Shown here: one piece after another, positions 24,877 to 34,310 of the stretch
Position numbering within the stretch: position 1 is the first letter of the stretch
Layout of the letters: every line of letters begins with the position of its first letter
Assembly (NCBI RefSeq): GCF_018131005.1
Contig: NZ_JAFCJK010000013.1
Coordinates: 119,776 to 183,775, forward strand
Direction: 5' to 3'
DNA: 64,000 bases
DNA from: Bradyrhizobium lablabi
GTDB taxonomy: Bacteria; Pseudomonadota; Alphaproteobacteria; Rhizobiales; Xanthobacteraceae
Program-made: the position numbers and the translations under genes
Notes under the pieces: model-generated
What the model saw: only the letters and a program-made list of their open reading frames with translations
What the model was told of the DNA's origin: nothing
Databases searched by the model: none

Positions 24877-26948
24877 TACTGGCCTCCCAAGCCGAACATG
24901 AACCAGGTAATCAATCCGGCAACCCCGATCAGCATCGCGAACGCGTAGTGATAGAGGTAGCCGGTCTGCAGTTTCACGACGTTGCGCGTGACGTCGAGCA
25001 CGCGTGCCGAGACACCGTCGGGACCGAAGCCGTCGATGATGAAGCCGTCGCCCTTTTTCCAGAGCTGGTAGCCGATCCACTTGGCCGGACGCACGAAGAT
25101 CAGTTCATACAGCTCGTCAAAGTACCATTTGTTGAGCAGGAACTGATACAGCATCGGCTGCTGGTTCGCGAGTTCGACCGGCAGATACGGCCTGCGGATG
25201 TAGAACATGTAGGCAATGAACAGGCCGATCACCATCATGACCGTAGGCAGCGGCACCAGCCAGCCCGGCATGTGCTCCATGTCCTCGAGGATGTGCGGGT
25301 TCATCTTCACGGAATCGCGGAAGAACTCCTCCACGCCGTGAGGGCTGGCGAACAGTTCCTTGAACGGGAAGCCGGCAAGGATCGAACCCGCGGCGAGCAC
25401 GCCGATCGGGACCAGCATCCACATCGGGCTTTCATGCGCCGCCTCGTAATGCTCCTGGTCGTGCGGTTCGCCGAAGAAGGTCTTGAAGATCAGACGCCAG
25501 GAATAGAACGAGGTCAGCCCGGCGGCCCCGACCGTCAGCAGATAGGCATAGGTCGCGAACGGATTATGCGCCGCATAGGCCGACTCGATGATCGCATCCT
25601 TGGAGAAGTAGCCCGCGAACAGCGGGAAGCCGGTCAGCGCCAGCGTGCCGACACACATTACGGCGAAGGTGTACGGGATCTTGCGCCAGAGGCCGCCCAT
25701 GTTGCGGATGTCCTGCTCGTGATGCATGGCGTAGATCACCGAACCCGAGCCGAGGAATAGCAGCGCCTTGAAGAAGGCGTGCGTGAACAGGTGGAACATG
25801 CCGACCGAATAGGCCCCCGCGCCCATCGCCACGAACATGTAGCCGAGCTGCGAACAGGTCGAGTACGCGATGATGCGCTTGATGTCGTTCTGCACCAGAC
25901 CGACGGTCGCCGCGAAGAACGCCGTGGTCGCGCCAAAGAACATCACCACCGCCTGCGCGGTTGGCGACAGGTCGAACAGCGGCGACAGCCGCGCTACCAT
26001 GAAGACGCCGGCGGTAACCATGGTCGCGGCGTGGATCAGCGCCGATACCGGGGTCGGGCCCTCCATCGCGTCCGGCAACCAGGTGTGCAGCAGAAACTGC
26101 GCCGACTTGCCCATCGCGCCCATGAACAGCAGGCAGCAGGTCAGCGTCAGCGCATCGGCCTGCCAGCCGAAGAAGTTGATGGTCTTGCCAGTCAGCCCGG
26201 GTGCGGCGCGAAAGATCGTCTCGAAATCGGTCGAGCCGATCAGCATGAAGATCGCGAAGATGCCGAGCGCGAAGCCGAAATCGCCGACGCGGTTGACCAC
26301 GAAGGCCTTGATCGCCGCGGCGTTTGCCGAGGGCTTCTGGTACCAGAAGCCGATCAGGAGGTAGCTCGCGAGACCAACGCCCTCCCAGCCGAAGAAGAGC
26401 TGTACGAGATTGTCGGCCGTGACCAGCATCAGCATCGCGAAGGTGAACAGGCTGAGATAACCGAAGAAGCGCGGCCGGTACGGGTCCTCGTCCATATAGC
26501 CGATCGAGTAGAGGTGGACGAGGGAGGATACCGTGTTGACCACGACCAGCATCACCGCCGTCAGCGTATCGACGCGCAGCGCCCAGAACACCTGCAGGTC
26601 TCCAGAGGTGATCCAGGGCAGTATCTGGATGCTGGCATCCTGGTGCATGAAGCCGACCTGGACCAGGGTGAACCAGGACAGCGCCGCAGACACGAACAGC
26701 AAGCCGGTGGTGATCAGCTCGGCCGCACGCGAGCCCGCCGCCGGCGGCTCGGAGACGTGGTGGTCGTCATGGCCATGATCGTCGTGGCCGTGATCGTCAT
26801 GAGCGGCGGAGGCATGGGCATCGCCATGCGCATCGTCGTGATGTTCGACGGTATCGCCGCTCGGGCATCGCGCATGCGCGCCGACCAGCGAGATAATCCC
26901 CGCAAGAATGGCGCCCAGCAGAGGCAGGAAAACGATTGCCTGAACCAT
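24876..26948 (-). CDS. nuoL: NADH-quinone oxidoreductase subunit L with His-rich insertion
   Basis: 690-residue distal proton-pumping subunit with the long C-terminal lateral helix. Core motifs: VVNTVSSLVHLYSIGYM, LFFGWEGVGLASYLLIGFWY, AQFLLHTWLPDAMEGPTPVS and DIKRIIAYSTCSQLGYMF. Between the first and second membrane helices, residues 35-64 form a His/Asp/Gly-rich stretch (repeats of HDDHGH), encoded at 26757-26846, which is absent from E. coli NuoL and could bind metal in the loop. Its stop overlaps the nuoM start. Confidence 0.95.
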   Translation of the reverse strand: MVQAIVFLPLLGAILAGIISLVGAHARCPSGDTVEHHDDAHGDAHASAAHDDHGHDDHGHDDHHVSEPPAAGSRAAELITTGLLFVSAALSWFTLVQVGFMHQDASIQILPWITSGDLQVFWALRVDTLTAVMLVVVNTVSSLVHLYSIGYMDEDPYRPRFFGYLSLFTFAMLMLVTADNLVQLFFGWEGVGLASYLLIGFWYQKPSANAAAIKAFVVNRVGDFGFALGIFAIFMLIGSTDFETIFRAAPGLTGKTINFFGWQADALTLTCCLLFMGAMGKSAQFLLHTWLPDAMEGPTPVSALIHAATMVTAGVFMVARLSPLFDLSPTAQAVVMFFGATTAFFAATVGLVQNDIKRIIAYSTCSQLGYMFVAMGAGAYSVGMFHLFTHAFFKALLFLGSGSVIYAMHHEQDIRNMGGLWRKIPYTFAVMCVGTLALTGFPLFAGYFSKDAIIESAYAAHNPFATYAYLLTVGAAGLTSFYSWRLIFKTFFGEPHDQEHYEAAHESPMWMLVPIGVLAAGSILAGFPFKELFASPHGVEEFFRDSVKMNPHILEDMEHMPGWLVPLPTVMMVIGLFIAYMFYIRRPYLPVELANQQPMLYQFLLNKWYFDELYELIFVRPAKWIGYQLWKKGDGFIIDGFGPDGVSARVLDVTRNVVKLQTGYLYHYAFAMLIGVAGLITWFMFGLGGQ

Positions 26949-26959
26949 TAACGTGTCCT

Positions 26960-27018
26960 CTCGCGCATGATCTTGCCGGAAAACCGGCCTCCACTTTTCC
27001 GGATCATGCGCTGCCTAG
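26960..27018 (-). repeat. Intergenic palindromic repeat between nuoK and nuoL
   Basis: On the minus strand: CTAGGCAGCGCATGATCCGG, then GGAAAACC/GGTTTTCC-type inner arms and GATCATGCGCG. It lies in the 66-bp nuoK-nuoL gap, the widest gap between adjacent nuo genes that lacks an inserted gene, and its CTAG end contains the nuoK stop codon (27015-27017). Confidence 0.78.
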
Positions 27019-27323
27019 CCCTTCATCAGATTGACGTCTTCAACCGCGATCGAACCGCGGTTGCGGAAATACACCACCAGCACAGCGAGGCCGATCGCGG
27101 CCTCGGCCGCAGCCACCGTCAGCACCAGCAACGCGAACACCTGACCGACGATGTCGCCCAGGAAGGTCGAGAATGCCACAAGATTGATGTTGACCGAGAG
27201 CAGGATCAGCTCGATCGACATCAGGATGATGATGATGTTTTTGCGGTTGAGAAATATGCCGAGGATCCCAAGCGTGAACAGGATCGCGCCGACCGCGAGA
27301 TAGTGCCCGAGCCCGATCGTCAT
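27015..27323 (-). CDS. nuoK: NADH-quinone oxidoreductase subunit K
   Basis: 102-residue complex I membrane subunit with three helices. Conserved Glu residues are in MSIELILLSVNINLVAF and AAAEAAIGLAVLVVYF, both part of the central hydrophilic axis. The start MTIGLGHYLAVGAILF overlaps the nuoJ stop by four bases (ATGA). The stop TAG is in the border of a palindromic repeat. Longer frames upstream are shadows of nuoJ. Confidence 0.95.
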   Translation of the reverse strand: MTIGLGHYLAVGAILFTLGILGIFLNRKNIIIILMSIELILLSVNINLVAFSTFLGDIVGQVFALLVLTVAAAEAAIGLAVLVVYFRNRGSIAVEDVNLMKG

Positions 27324-27958
27324 TTCACCCACTCCGCCGCATCGGCGTCCTGCAGCCCCTGCCCCGACGCCACCTTGCGCAATGCCATCGCCATGTCGGG
27401 CGTGCGCGCGTTCTGCACGTTGATGTCCTGTCGCTTGACGCTCGGCTTGTGGCGCAGTGTCAGCACGATCGCGCCGATCATGGCGACCAGAAGCACCACG
27501 CCCGCGATCTGGAAGTAATGGATGTACTTCGTGTAGAGCACGAGGCCGAGCGCCTCGGTGTTGCTCACATTTGCCGGGATCGCGGCCGTGATCGTCTTGG
27601 CGACCTGCGGGTTGATGACCCAGGCACCGACCACGAGCAGCAGTTCGAACATGAAAATACCGCCGATCACGATGCCGATCGGCAGGTACTGGATGAAGCC
27701 CTCGCGCAACTCGACGAAATCGACGTCGAGCATCATGATTACGAACAGGAACAGGACCGCGACGGCGCCGACATAGACCACGATCAGTATCATGCCGAGG
27801 AACTCTGCGCCCATCAGGATGAACAGGCCCGAGGCGTTGACGAACGCCAGGATCAAATACAGCACGGAGTGCACGGGATTGCGCGAGACAATCACCATGA
27901 CCGCTGACGCCACGCAAACGGCAGCAAACAGATAGAAGAACAGCGCCGGAAGCATCAT
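27320..27958 (-). CDS. nuoJ: NADH-quinone oxidoreductase subunit J
   Basis: 212-residue complex I membrane subunit. The N-terminal helices MMLPALFFYLFAAVCVASAV and NPVHSVLYLILAFVNASGLF and the GMILIVVYVGAVAVLFLFVI segment (helix 3 with its pi-bulge) are typical. The C-terminal soluble tail ends DAAEWVK. It starts nine bases after nuoI and overlaps nuoK by four bases. Confidence 0.95.
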   Translation of the reverse strand: MMLPALFFYLFAAVCVASAVMVIVSRNPVHSVLYLILAFVNASGLFILMGAEFLGMILIVVYVGAVAVLFLFVIMMLDVDFVELREGFIQYLPIGIVIGGIFMFELLLVVGAWVINPQVAKTITAAIPANVSNTEALGLVLYTKYIHYFQIAGVVLLVAMIGAIVLTLRHKPSVKRQDINVQNARTPDMAMALRKVASGQGLQDADAAEWVK

Positions 27959-27967
27959 TCGCTCACC

Positions 27968-28462
27968 TCACCTATACGGCGCGTCGAGTTCGATCGACTT
28001 TGCGATCTCGCGCTCCCAGCGGTCGCCGTTGGCGAGCAATTTCGCCTTGTCATAATAGAGTTCCTCGCGGGTCTCGGTCGCGAACTCGAAGTTCGGGCCC
28101 TCGACGATGGCATCGACCGGACAGGCTTCCTGGCACAGGCCGCAATAGATGCACTTCACCATGTCGATGTCGTAGCGCACGGTGCGGCGGGTGCCGTCGT
28201 TGCGGCGCGGACCCGCCTCGATCGTGATCGCCTGCGCCGGGCAGATCGCCTCGCACAGTTTGCAGGCGATGCAGCGCTCTTCGCCGTTTGGATAGCGCCG
28301 CAGCGCGTGTTCACCGCGGAAGCGCGGCGAGATCGCACCCTTCTCGAAGGGATAGTTCAGCGTCGGCTTCGGCTTGAAGAAATAGCGCATGGCGAGGAAG
28401 AACGCCGAGACGAATTCCGACAAGAGAAGCGAGCGGGCCGTTGCGTTGACGTTGACACTCAT
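27968..28462 (-). CDS. nuoI: NADH-quinone oxidoreductase subunit I
   Basis: 164-residue ferredoxin-like subunit carrying clusters N6a and N6b. Two 4Fe-4S motifs are clear: CIACKLCEAICPAQAI and CIYCGLCQEACPVDAI, preceded by an amphipathic N-terminal helix and FRGEHALRRYPNGEE. The start at 28462 (MSVNVNATARSLL) fits the family and lies seven bases after nuoH; the ATG at 28492 would overlap nuoH. Confidence 0.96.
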   Translation of the reverse strand: MSVNVNATARSLLLSEFVSAFFLAMRYFFKPKPTLNYPFEKGAISPRFRGEHALRRYPNGEERCIACKLCEAICPAQAITIEAGPRRNDGTRRTVRYDIDMVKCIYCGLCQEACPVDAIVEGPNFEFATETREELYYDKAKLLANGDRWEREIAKSIELDAPYR

Positions 28463-28469
28463 GATGGCC

Positions 28470-29540
28470 TCACTTCGGCGCGATGCCGGCAAACTGCAGC
28501 ACGCCGGCCACGATCACCACCATCGCAAGCGACAGCGGCAGGAACACTTTCCAGCCGAGCCGCATCAGTTGATCGTAGCGGTAGCGCGGCACGATCGCCT
28601 TCGCCATCGCGAACAGGAAGAACATGAAGAACAGTTTCAGTGCGAACCAGACGATGCCGGGAACCCAGGTAAAGGGCGGCAGCGCCACCGGCGGCAGCCA
28701 GCCGCCCAGGAACAGAATGGTCGCCATCGCGCACATCGTGGTGATCGCGACGTACTCGCCGAGCATGAAGAGCAGGTACGGCGTCGAACCATACTCGACC
28801 ATAAAGCCCGCGACGAGTTCGGACTCCGCTTCGACCAGGTCGAACGGCGGACGGTTGGTCTCGGCCAGCGCCGAAACGTAGAACACCACGGCCATCGGGA
28901 ACAGCGGCCACACATACCAATTCAGAATGGTAAGCTGCGGCAAGCCGATCAGGCTGGCGAGCCCGCGCGTGTTCTGCGCCTCCACCACGGCCGAGAGGTT
29001 CAGCGAGCCGGCGCAGAGCAGCACTGTGATGATCACGAAGCCGATCGAGACCTCGTAGGACACCATCTGCGCCGCCGAGCGGAGCGCCGCCAGGAACGGG
29101 TATTTCGAGTTCGACGACCAGCCGGCCATGATGATGCCATAGATCGACAGCGACGAGATCGCGAAGATGTAGAGCACGCCGACATTGATGTCTGATATCA
29201 CCCAGCCGAGATCCATCGGGATCACGGCCCAGGCAGCGAGCGCCAGCACGCAAGACACCAGCGGCGCCAGCAGGAACACGCCCTTGTTGGAGCCGGACGG
29301 GATGACCGGCTCTTTCAGCACGAACTTCAAGAGGTCGGCAAAGGATTGCAGCAACCCAAACGGGCCGACCACGTTGGGGCCGCGGCGGATCTGCACCGCC
29401 GCCCAGATCTTGCGGTCGGCGAGCAGGATGTAGGCGATCGCGACCAGGAGCACGACGAGCAGCAACACGCTCTCCGCGACCATGATGATCAGCGGCCAGA
29501 GGAACCCGGTCCAGAACGAGCTTGCGAAGAATTCAGCCAT
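28470..29540 (-). CDS. nuoH: NADH-quinone oxidoreductase subunit H
   Basis: 356-residue membrane subunit forming much of the quinone chamber. Signature segments: ADRKIWAAVQIRRGPNVVGPFGLLQSFADLLKF, ETNRPPFDLVEAESELVAGF (the acidic E-channel loop) and PRYRYDQLMRLGWKVFLPL. About eight helices are visible. It follows nuoG by ten bases. Confidence 0.96.
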   Translation of the reverse strand: MAEFFASSFWTGFLWPLIIMVAESVLLLVVLLVAIAYILLADRKIWAAVQIRRGPNVVGPFGLLQSFADLLKFVLKEPVIPSGSNKGVFLLAPLVSCVLALAAWAVIPMDLGWVISDINVGVLYIFAISSLSIYGIIMAGWSSNSKYPFLAALRSAAQMVSYEVSIGFVIITVLLCAGSLNLSAVVEAQNTRGLASLIGLPQLTILNWYVWPLFPMAVVFYVSALAETNRPPFDLVEAESELVAGFMVEYGSTPYLLFMLGEYVAITTMCAMATILFLGGWLPPVALPPFTWVPGIVWFALKLFFMFFLFAMAKAIVPRYRYDQLMRLGWKVFLPLSLAMVVIVAGVLQFAGIAPK

Positions 29541-29550
29541 CAGATCACGC

Positions 29551-31626
29551 TCACTCCGCTGCCGTCAGCATTCGGCCCGACGCCAGCCGCGAGCATTCCG
29601 CCATCACGGCGGACGCCCGTGCGATCGGGTTGGTCAGGTAGAAATCCTCGACCGTCGGCTTGAACGCCGCCTTGTCGATACTGCCGCCCTTGCCCGCCAG
29701 CGCCTTGACCTCGTCGGCGTTGCCGGCCTCGATCTGGTCGAGACGCATCAGATGCGGGTGGGCCTTGAACATCGCCTGGCGTAGCGCCTGCATGGAATCG
29801 TAAGGCAGCTTCTTGCCAAGTACGTCGGACAGTGCGCGGATGATCGCCCAGTCCTCGCGGGCCTCTCCGGGCGGGAACGCGGCGCGGTTGGCCATCTGCA
29901 CCCGGCCCTCCGTGTTGACGTAGATGCCGGACTTCTCGGTATAGGCCGCGCCGGGCAGGATGACGTCGGCCCGATGCGCGCCACGGTCGCCATGGGTGCC
30001 GATATAGACGACGAAGGTGCCATCCGGCGCCTTGATTTCGTCGGCGCCGAGCAGGAACAGCAAATCGAGCGTGCCGAAGGTCGTCATCTGCGCTGTGGTC
30101 AGGCTGCCGCCGGAGGCTGAAAAGCCGAGATCGAGGGCACCGGCGCGTGACGCCGTGTCCTGCAGCACCGCAAATCCGTTCCAGCCCTCCTTCAGCGCGC
30201 CGACATCGACGGCAAGCTTCGCCGCTTGCGCCAGCACCGCGGCTCCGTCATGCCGCGTATAAGCCCCCGCGCCGACCAGGACGATCGGGTGCTTGGCGTT
30301 TTTCAGCACATCGGCGAACGAGTGCTTGCCGGCGGCGAGATCGGCCAGCGTGTCGGTCCCCGCGCCAAGGTATTCGTGATCATAGGTGAAGTCGGCCTTG
30401 GATCCGATCATCCCGACCTTGAGCCCGCCGGCGCGCCAGCGCTTGCGGATGCGCGCGTTGAGCACGGCGGCTTCCTTGCGCGGGTGCGAGCCGATGATCA
30501 GCAGCGCATCGGCTTGGTCGATACCGGCAATGGTCGGGTTGAAGATGTAGGAGCCGCGGCCGGCCTTGGCGTCAAACGCATCGCCGCCCTGCACCGCCAG
30601 ATTGGCCGAACCGAACTTCGCCAGCAATTCCTTCAGCGCGAACATCTCTTCCACCGCGGCGAGATCGCCGGCAATGGCCCCGATCCGCTTGCCGTCGCTG
30701 CGGCCGGCCTTTGCGGCGATCGCGGCAAACGCGCCCTGCCACGTCGTCGGCTTCAGCTGGCCGTTCTCGCGCACATAGGGCCGGTCCAGCCGCTGCGTGC
30801 GCAGGCCGTCGACGATGTGGCGGGTTTTGTCGGAGATCCATTCCTCGTTCACGGTCTCGTTGATGCGCGGCAGGATGCGCATCACCTCGCGGCCGCGGGT
30901 GTCGACGCGGATCGCCGAGCCGACACCGTCCATGACGTCGACTGACTGGGTCTTGCCGAGTTCCCAGGGCCGCGCCGCGAACGCATAGGGCTTCGAGGTC
31001 AGCGCGCCGACCGGACAGATGTCGACGAGGTTGCCCTGCAGCTCCGAGGTCAGCGCCGACTCGAGGTACGTCGTGATCTCCATGTCTTCGCCGCGGCCGG
31101 TCGCGCCCATTTCAGGTGCGCCGCAGATCTCGGCGGAGAAGCGGACGCAGCGCGTGCACTGGATGCAGCGGTTCATCGAGGTCTTGACCAGCGCGCCAAG
31201 ATACTTGTCCTCAACGGCGCGCTTGTTCTCGGCGAAACGGCTGGTATCGACGCCGTAGCCCATCGCCTGGTCCTGCAGGTCGCACTCACCGCCCTGGTCG
31301 CAGATCGGGCAGTCCAGTGGATGGTTGATCAGCAGGAACTCCATCACGCCTTCGCGTGCCTTCTTCACCATCGGCGAACGGGTCGAGATTTCCGGCGGTT
31401 CGCCCTTCGGGCCCGGACGGCAGTCGCGCACGGCCCAGGCGCAGCTAGCGACCGGCTTCGGGCCGCCCTTCACCTCGACAAGGCACATCCGGCAATTGCC
31501 GGCGATCGACAGCCGCTCGTGGTAGCAGAAGCGCGGAATCTCGGCGCCGACCGCCTCGCACGCCTGCAACAGCGTGTATTCCGGCGGCACATCGATCTCT
31601 TTGCCATCGATGATGATCTTGGTCAT
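29551..31626 (-). CDS. nuoG: NADH-quinone oxidoreductase subunit G
   Basis: 691-residue iron-sulfur subunit. The N-terminus has the 2Fe-2S site (PRFCYHERLSIAGNCRMCLVEV, then PVASCA), followed by the His/Cys segment HPLDCPICDQGGECDLQD, and the 4Fe-4S site CIQCTRCVRFSAEICGAPEMG with a later CPVGAL. The remainder is the molybdopterin-oxidoreductase-like domain without cofactor. Length is typical for alphaproteobacteria. A gene for a small membrane protein separates it from nuoF. Confidence 0.96.
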   Translation of the reverse strand: MTKIIIDGKEIDVPPEYTLLQACEAVGAEIPRFCYHERLSIAGNCRMCLVEVKGGPKPVASCAWAVRDCRPGPKGEPPEISTRSPMVKKAREGVMEFLLINHPLDCPICDQGGECDLQDQAMGYGVDTSRFAENKRAVEDKYLGALVKTSMNRCIQCTRCVRFSAEICGAPEMGATGRGEDMEITTYLESALTSELQGNLVDICPVGALTSKPYAFAARPWELGKTQSVDVMDGVGSAIRVDTRGREVMRILPRINETVNEEWISDKTRHIVDGLRTQRLDRPYVRENGQLKPTTWQGAFAAIAAKAGRSDGKRIGAIAGDLAAVEEMFALKELLAKFGSANLAVQGGDAFDAKAGRGSYIFNPTIAGIDQADALLIIGSHPRKEAAVLNARIRKRWRAGGLKVGMIGSKADFTYDHEYLGAGTDTLADLAAGKHSFADVLKNAKHPIVLVGAGAYTRHDGAAVLAQAAKLAVDVGALKEGWNGFAVLQDTASRAGALDLGFSASGGSLTTAQMTTFGTLDLLFLLGADEIKAPDGTFVVYIGTHGDRGAHRADVILPGAAYTEKSGIYVNTEGRVQMANRAAFPPGEAREDWAIIRALSDVLGKKLPYDSMQALRQAMFKAHPHLMRLDQIEAGNADEVKALAGKGGSIDKAAFKPTVEDFYLTNPIARASAVMAECSRLASGRMLTAAE

Positions 31627-31633
31627 GTCTGTC

Positions 31634-32122
31634 TCAAGTCTTTCCGAGCTTGCAGTCGGGCGGTGTAACGCTGGCGGTCTTCATGGATGTCTTGACCCAT
31701 TGCTGAGTCTCCGCGCCGTAGGTCGCGAGATAAGCGGGCTGCGCCTGCTCCTTCTCGCAGAGGAAGGCCAAATGCGGCTTCAGATCGTAGTCACAGGACG
31801 CCAACCACTCGCGCTTGTCCCTGAATGCGGCGATCGTTTCCTCGCAGGCATAGAGGAAGTATGAGACAAAACTCTCATACTGGACACGCTCTTCGCGGTT
31901 ACCCACCTTGATGGCCTCGTAGTCGGGCTGCGCGAACTTCGGATTCCTGAAAGCGAGCTCGGTGTAACCGAGAAACGCCGTGCGCGCGCTCGTGGCGCGG
32001 TTGCCGGCGCGGATTTCGTTGATCTGCAGCAGGATTGCAACAAAGCCGAGCAGCGCCACGGTCGCCTGCGCCATCTGCGCAAGCGTCCCGTATTTCTGCC
32101 ACCAGACGACCTGTTGCGTCAT
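31634..32122 (-). CDS. Single-pass membrane protein inside the nuo operon
   Basis: 162-residue protein of unknown function lying between nuoF and nuoG. It begins MTQQVVWWQKYGTLAQMAQA, followed by a membrane helix (TVALLGFVAILLQI) and a soluble C-terminal region with three Cys (YACEET, ASCDYD, FLCEK) and a fourth near the end. The start at 32122 is favoured because a GGAG ribosome site lies 11 bases upstream; the ATG at 32131 overlaps the nuoF stop by one base (TGATG) and is also possible. It ends seven bases before nuoG, so it is translated as part of the complex I operon. Confidence 0.68.
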   Translation of the reverse strand: MTQQVVWWQKYGTLAQMAQATVALLGFVAILLQINEIRAGNRATSARTAFLGYTELAFRNPKFAQPDYEAIKVGNREERVQYESFVSYFLYACEETIAAFRDKREWLASCDYDLKPHLAFLCEKEQAQPAYLATYGAETQQWVKTSMKTASVTPPDCKLGKT

Positions 32123-32130
32123 CGCCGCCA

Positions 32131-33456
<1,326 letters not shown>

Positions 33457-33475
33457 TCTTAAGACTTTCCGAACA

Positions 33476-33688
33476 TCAACGATTGGCTTGGGCGTAAGCG
33501 AGCCCGGCGGCGCAGCCGCCAAACACCACGGCCCACAACAGGCTGGATTCCAGCGAGGCGTTCAGCCCGTAGCGCTGCAACAGGAAGATGAAGCCGGCAG
33601 CGGCCAGCGTATGCAGGGCGATGTAGCGCCAGTTCCTCATCGTGCCGACCCTCCCCGTCCCGTTTGCTTGCATCTGCGGGTCGCGCAT
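33476..33688 (-). CDS. Small two-helix membrane protein between nuoE and nuoF
   Basis: 70 residues (54 if the internal ATG at 33640 is used). After a polar leader it has two short hydrophobic helices, YIALHTLAAAGFIFLL and SSLLWAVVFGGCAAGLAYA. The ATG at 33688 shares one base with the nuoE stop (TGATG) and a GGAG site lies eight bases upstream, so translational coupling favours the longer start. Function is unknown; position suggests it is made together with the NuoE-NuoF module. Confidence 0.6.
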   Translation of the reverse strand: MRDPQMQANGTGRVGTMRNWRYIALHTLAAAGFIFLLQRYGLNASLESSLLWAVVFGGCAAGLAYAQANR

Positions 33689-34299
33689 CAGGTGGTCTCC
33701 TTCAGCGTGGTCGGCCCGCCCACCGGCGCGGAGAACTGACGGTCGATCTGCGGACCGGGCCTCGGCGGATTTCCGGCGGCGAAACCGTCCAGCACCTTGC
33801 CAAAGCTCTCCTTGGTCAGATCCTCATACGTGTCCTTCCAGATCAGAACCATCGGTGCGTTCACGCAGGCGCCGAGGCACTCGACCTCCTCCCAGGAGAA
33901 GTTGCCGTCCTTCGACGGATGGAAGGGCTCGTGATGGATGCGATGCTGGCACACCTCGATCAGGTCGGCGGCGCCGCGCAGCCGGCACGGCGTGGTGCCA
34001 CACACCTGCACATGGGCTTTTTTGCCGACCGGCGAGAGTTGGAACATCGTGTAGAAGGTTGCGATTTCAAGCATGCGGATGTGCGGCATCTCGAGCAGGT
34101 CGGCAACGGCGCGGATCGCTGCTTCCGAGACCCACCCCTCATGCTGCTCCTGCACGCGCCACAGGATCGCGATCGCAGCCGACGCCTGTCGGCCAGGCGG
34201 ATATTTCGCAATTTCCTTCTTGGCCCAGGCGAGGGTTTCGTCCGTGAACGTGAAGCTCGCGGGCTGCAATTCCTTCGGGGCAAGGCGGCGGACGGACAT
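33688..34299 (-). CDS. nuoE: NADH-quinone oxidoreductase subunit E
   Basis: 203-residue thioredoxin-fold subunit with the 2Fe-2S cluster N1a. Cluster cysteines are in CGTTPCRLRGA and in ECLGACVNAPMV. The N-terminal helical bundle is normal, and the C-terminal extension after the core is Pro/Gly rich (GNPPRPGPQIDRQFSAPVGG), as in other Bradyrhizobium-type NuoE proteins. It begins 11 bases after the FkbM methyltransferase gene. Confidence 0.95.
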   Translation of the reverse strand: MSVRRLAPKELQPASFTFTDETLAWAKKEIAKYPPGRQASAAIAILWRVQEQHEGWVSEAAIRAVADLLEMPHIRMLEIATFYTMFQLSPVGKKAHVQVCGTTPCRLRGAADLIEVCQHRIHHEPFHPSKDGNFSWEEVECLGACVNAPMVLIWKDTYEDLTKESFGKVLDGFAAGNPPRPGPQIDRQFSAPVGGPTTLKETT

Positions 34300-34310
34300 C
34301 GTTCAGTCTC

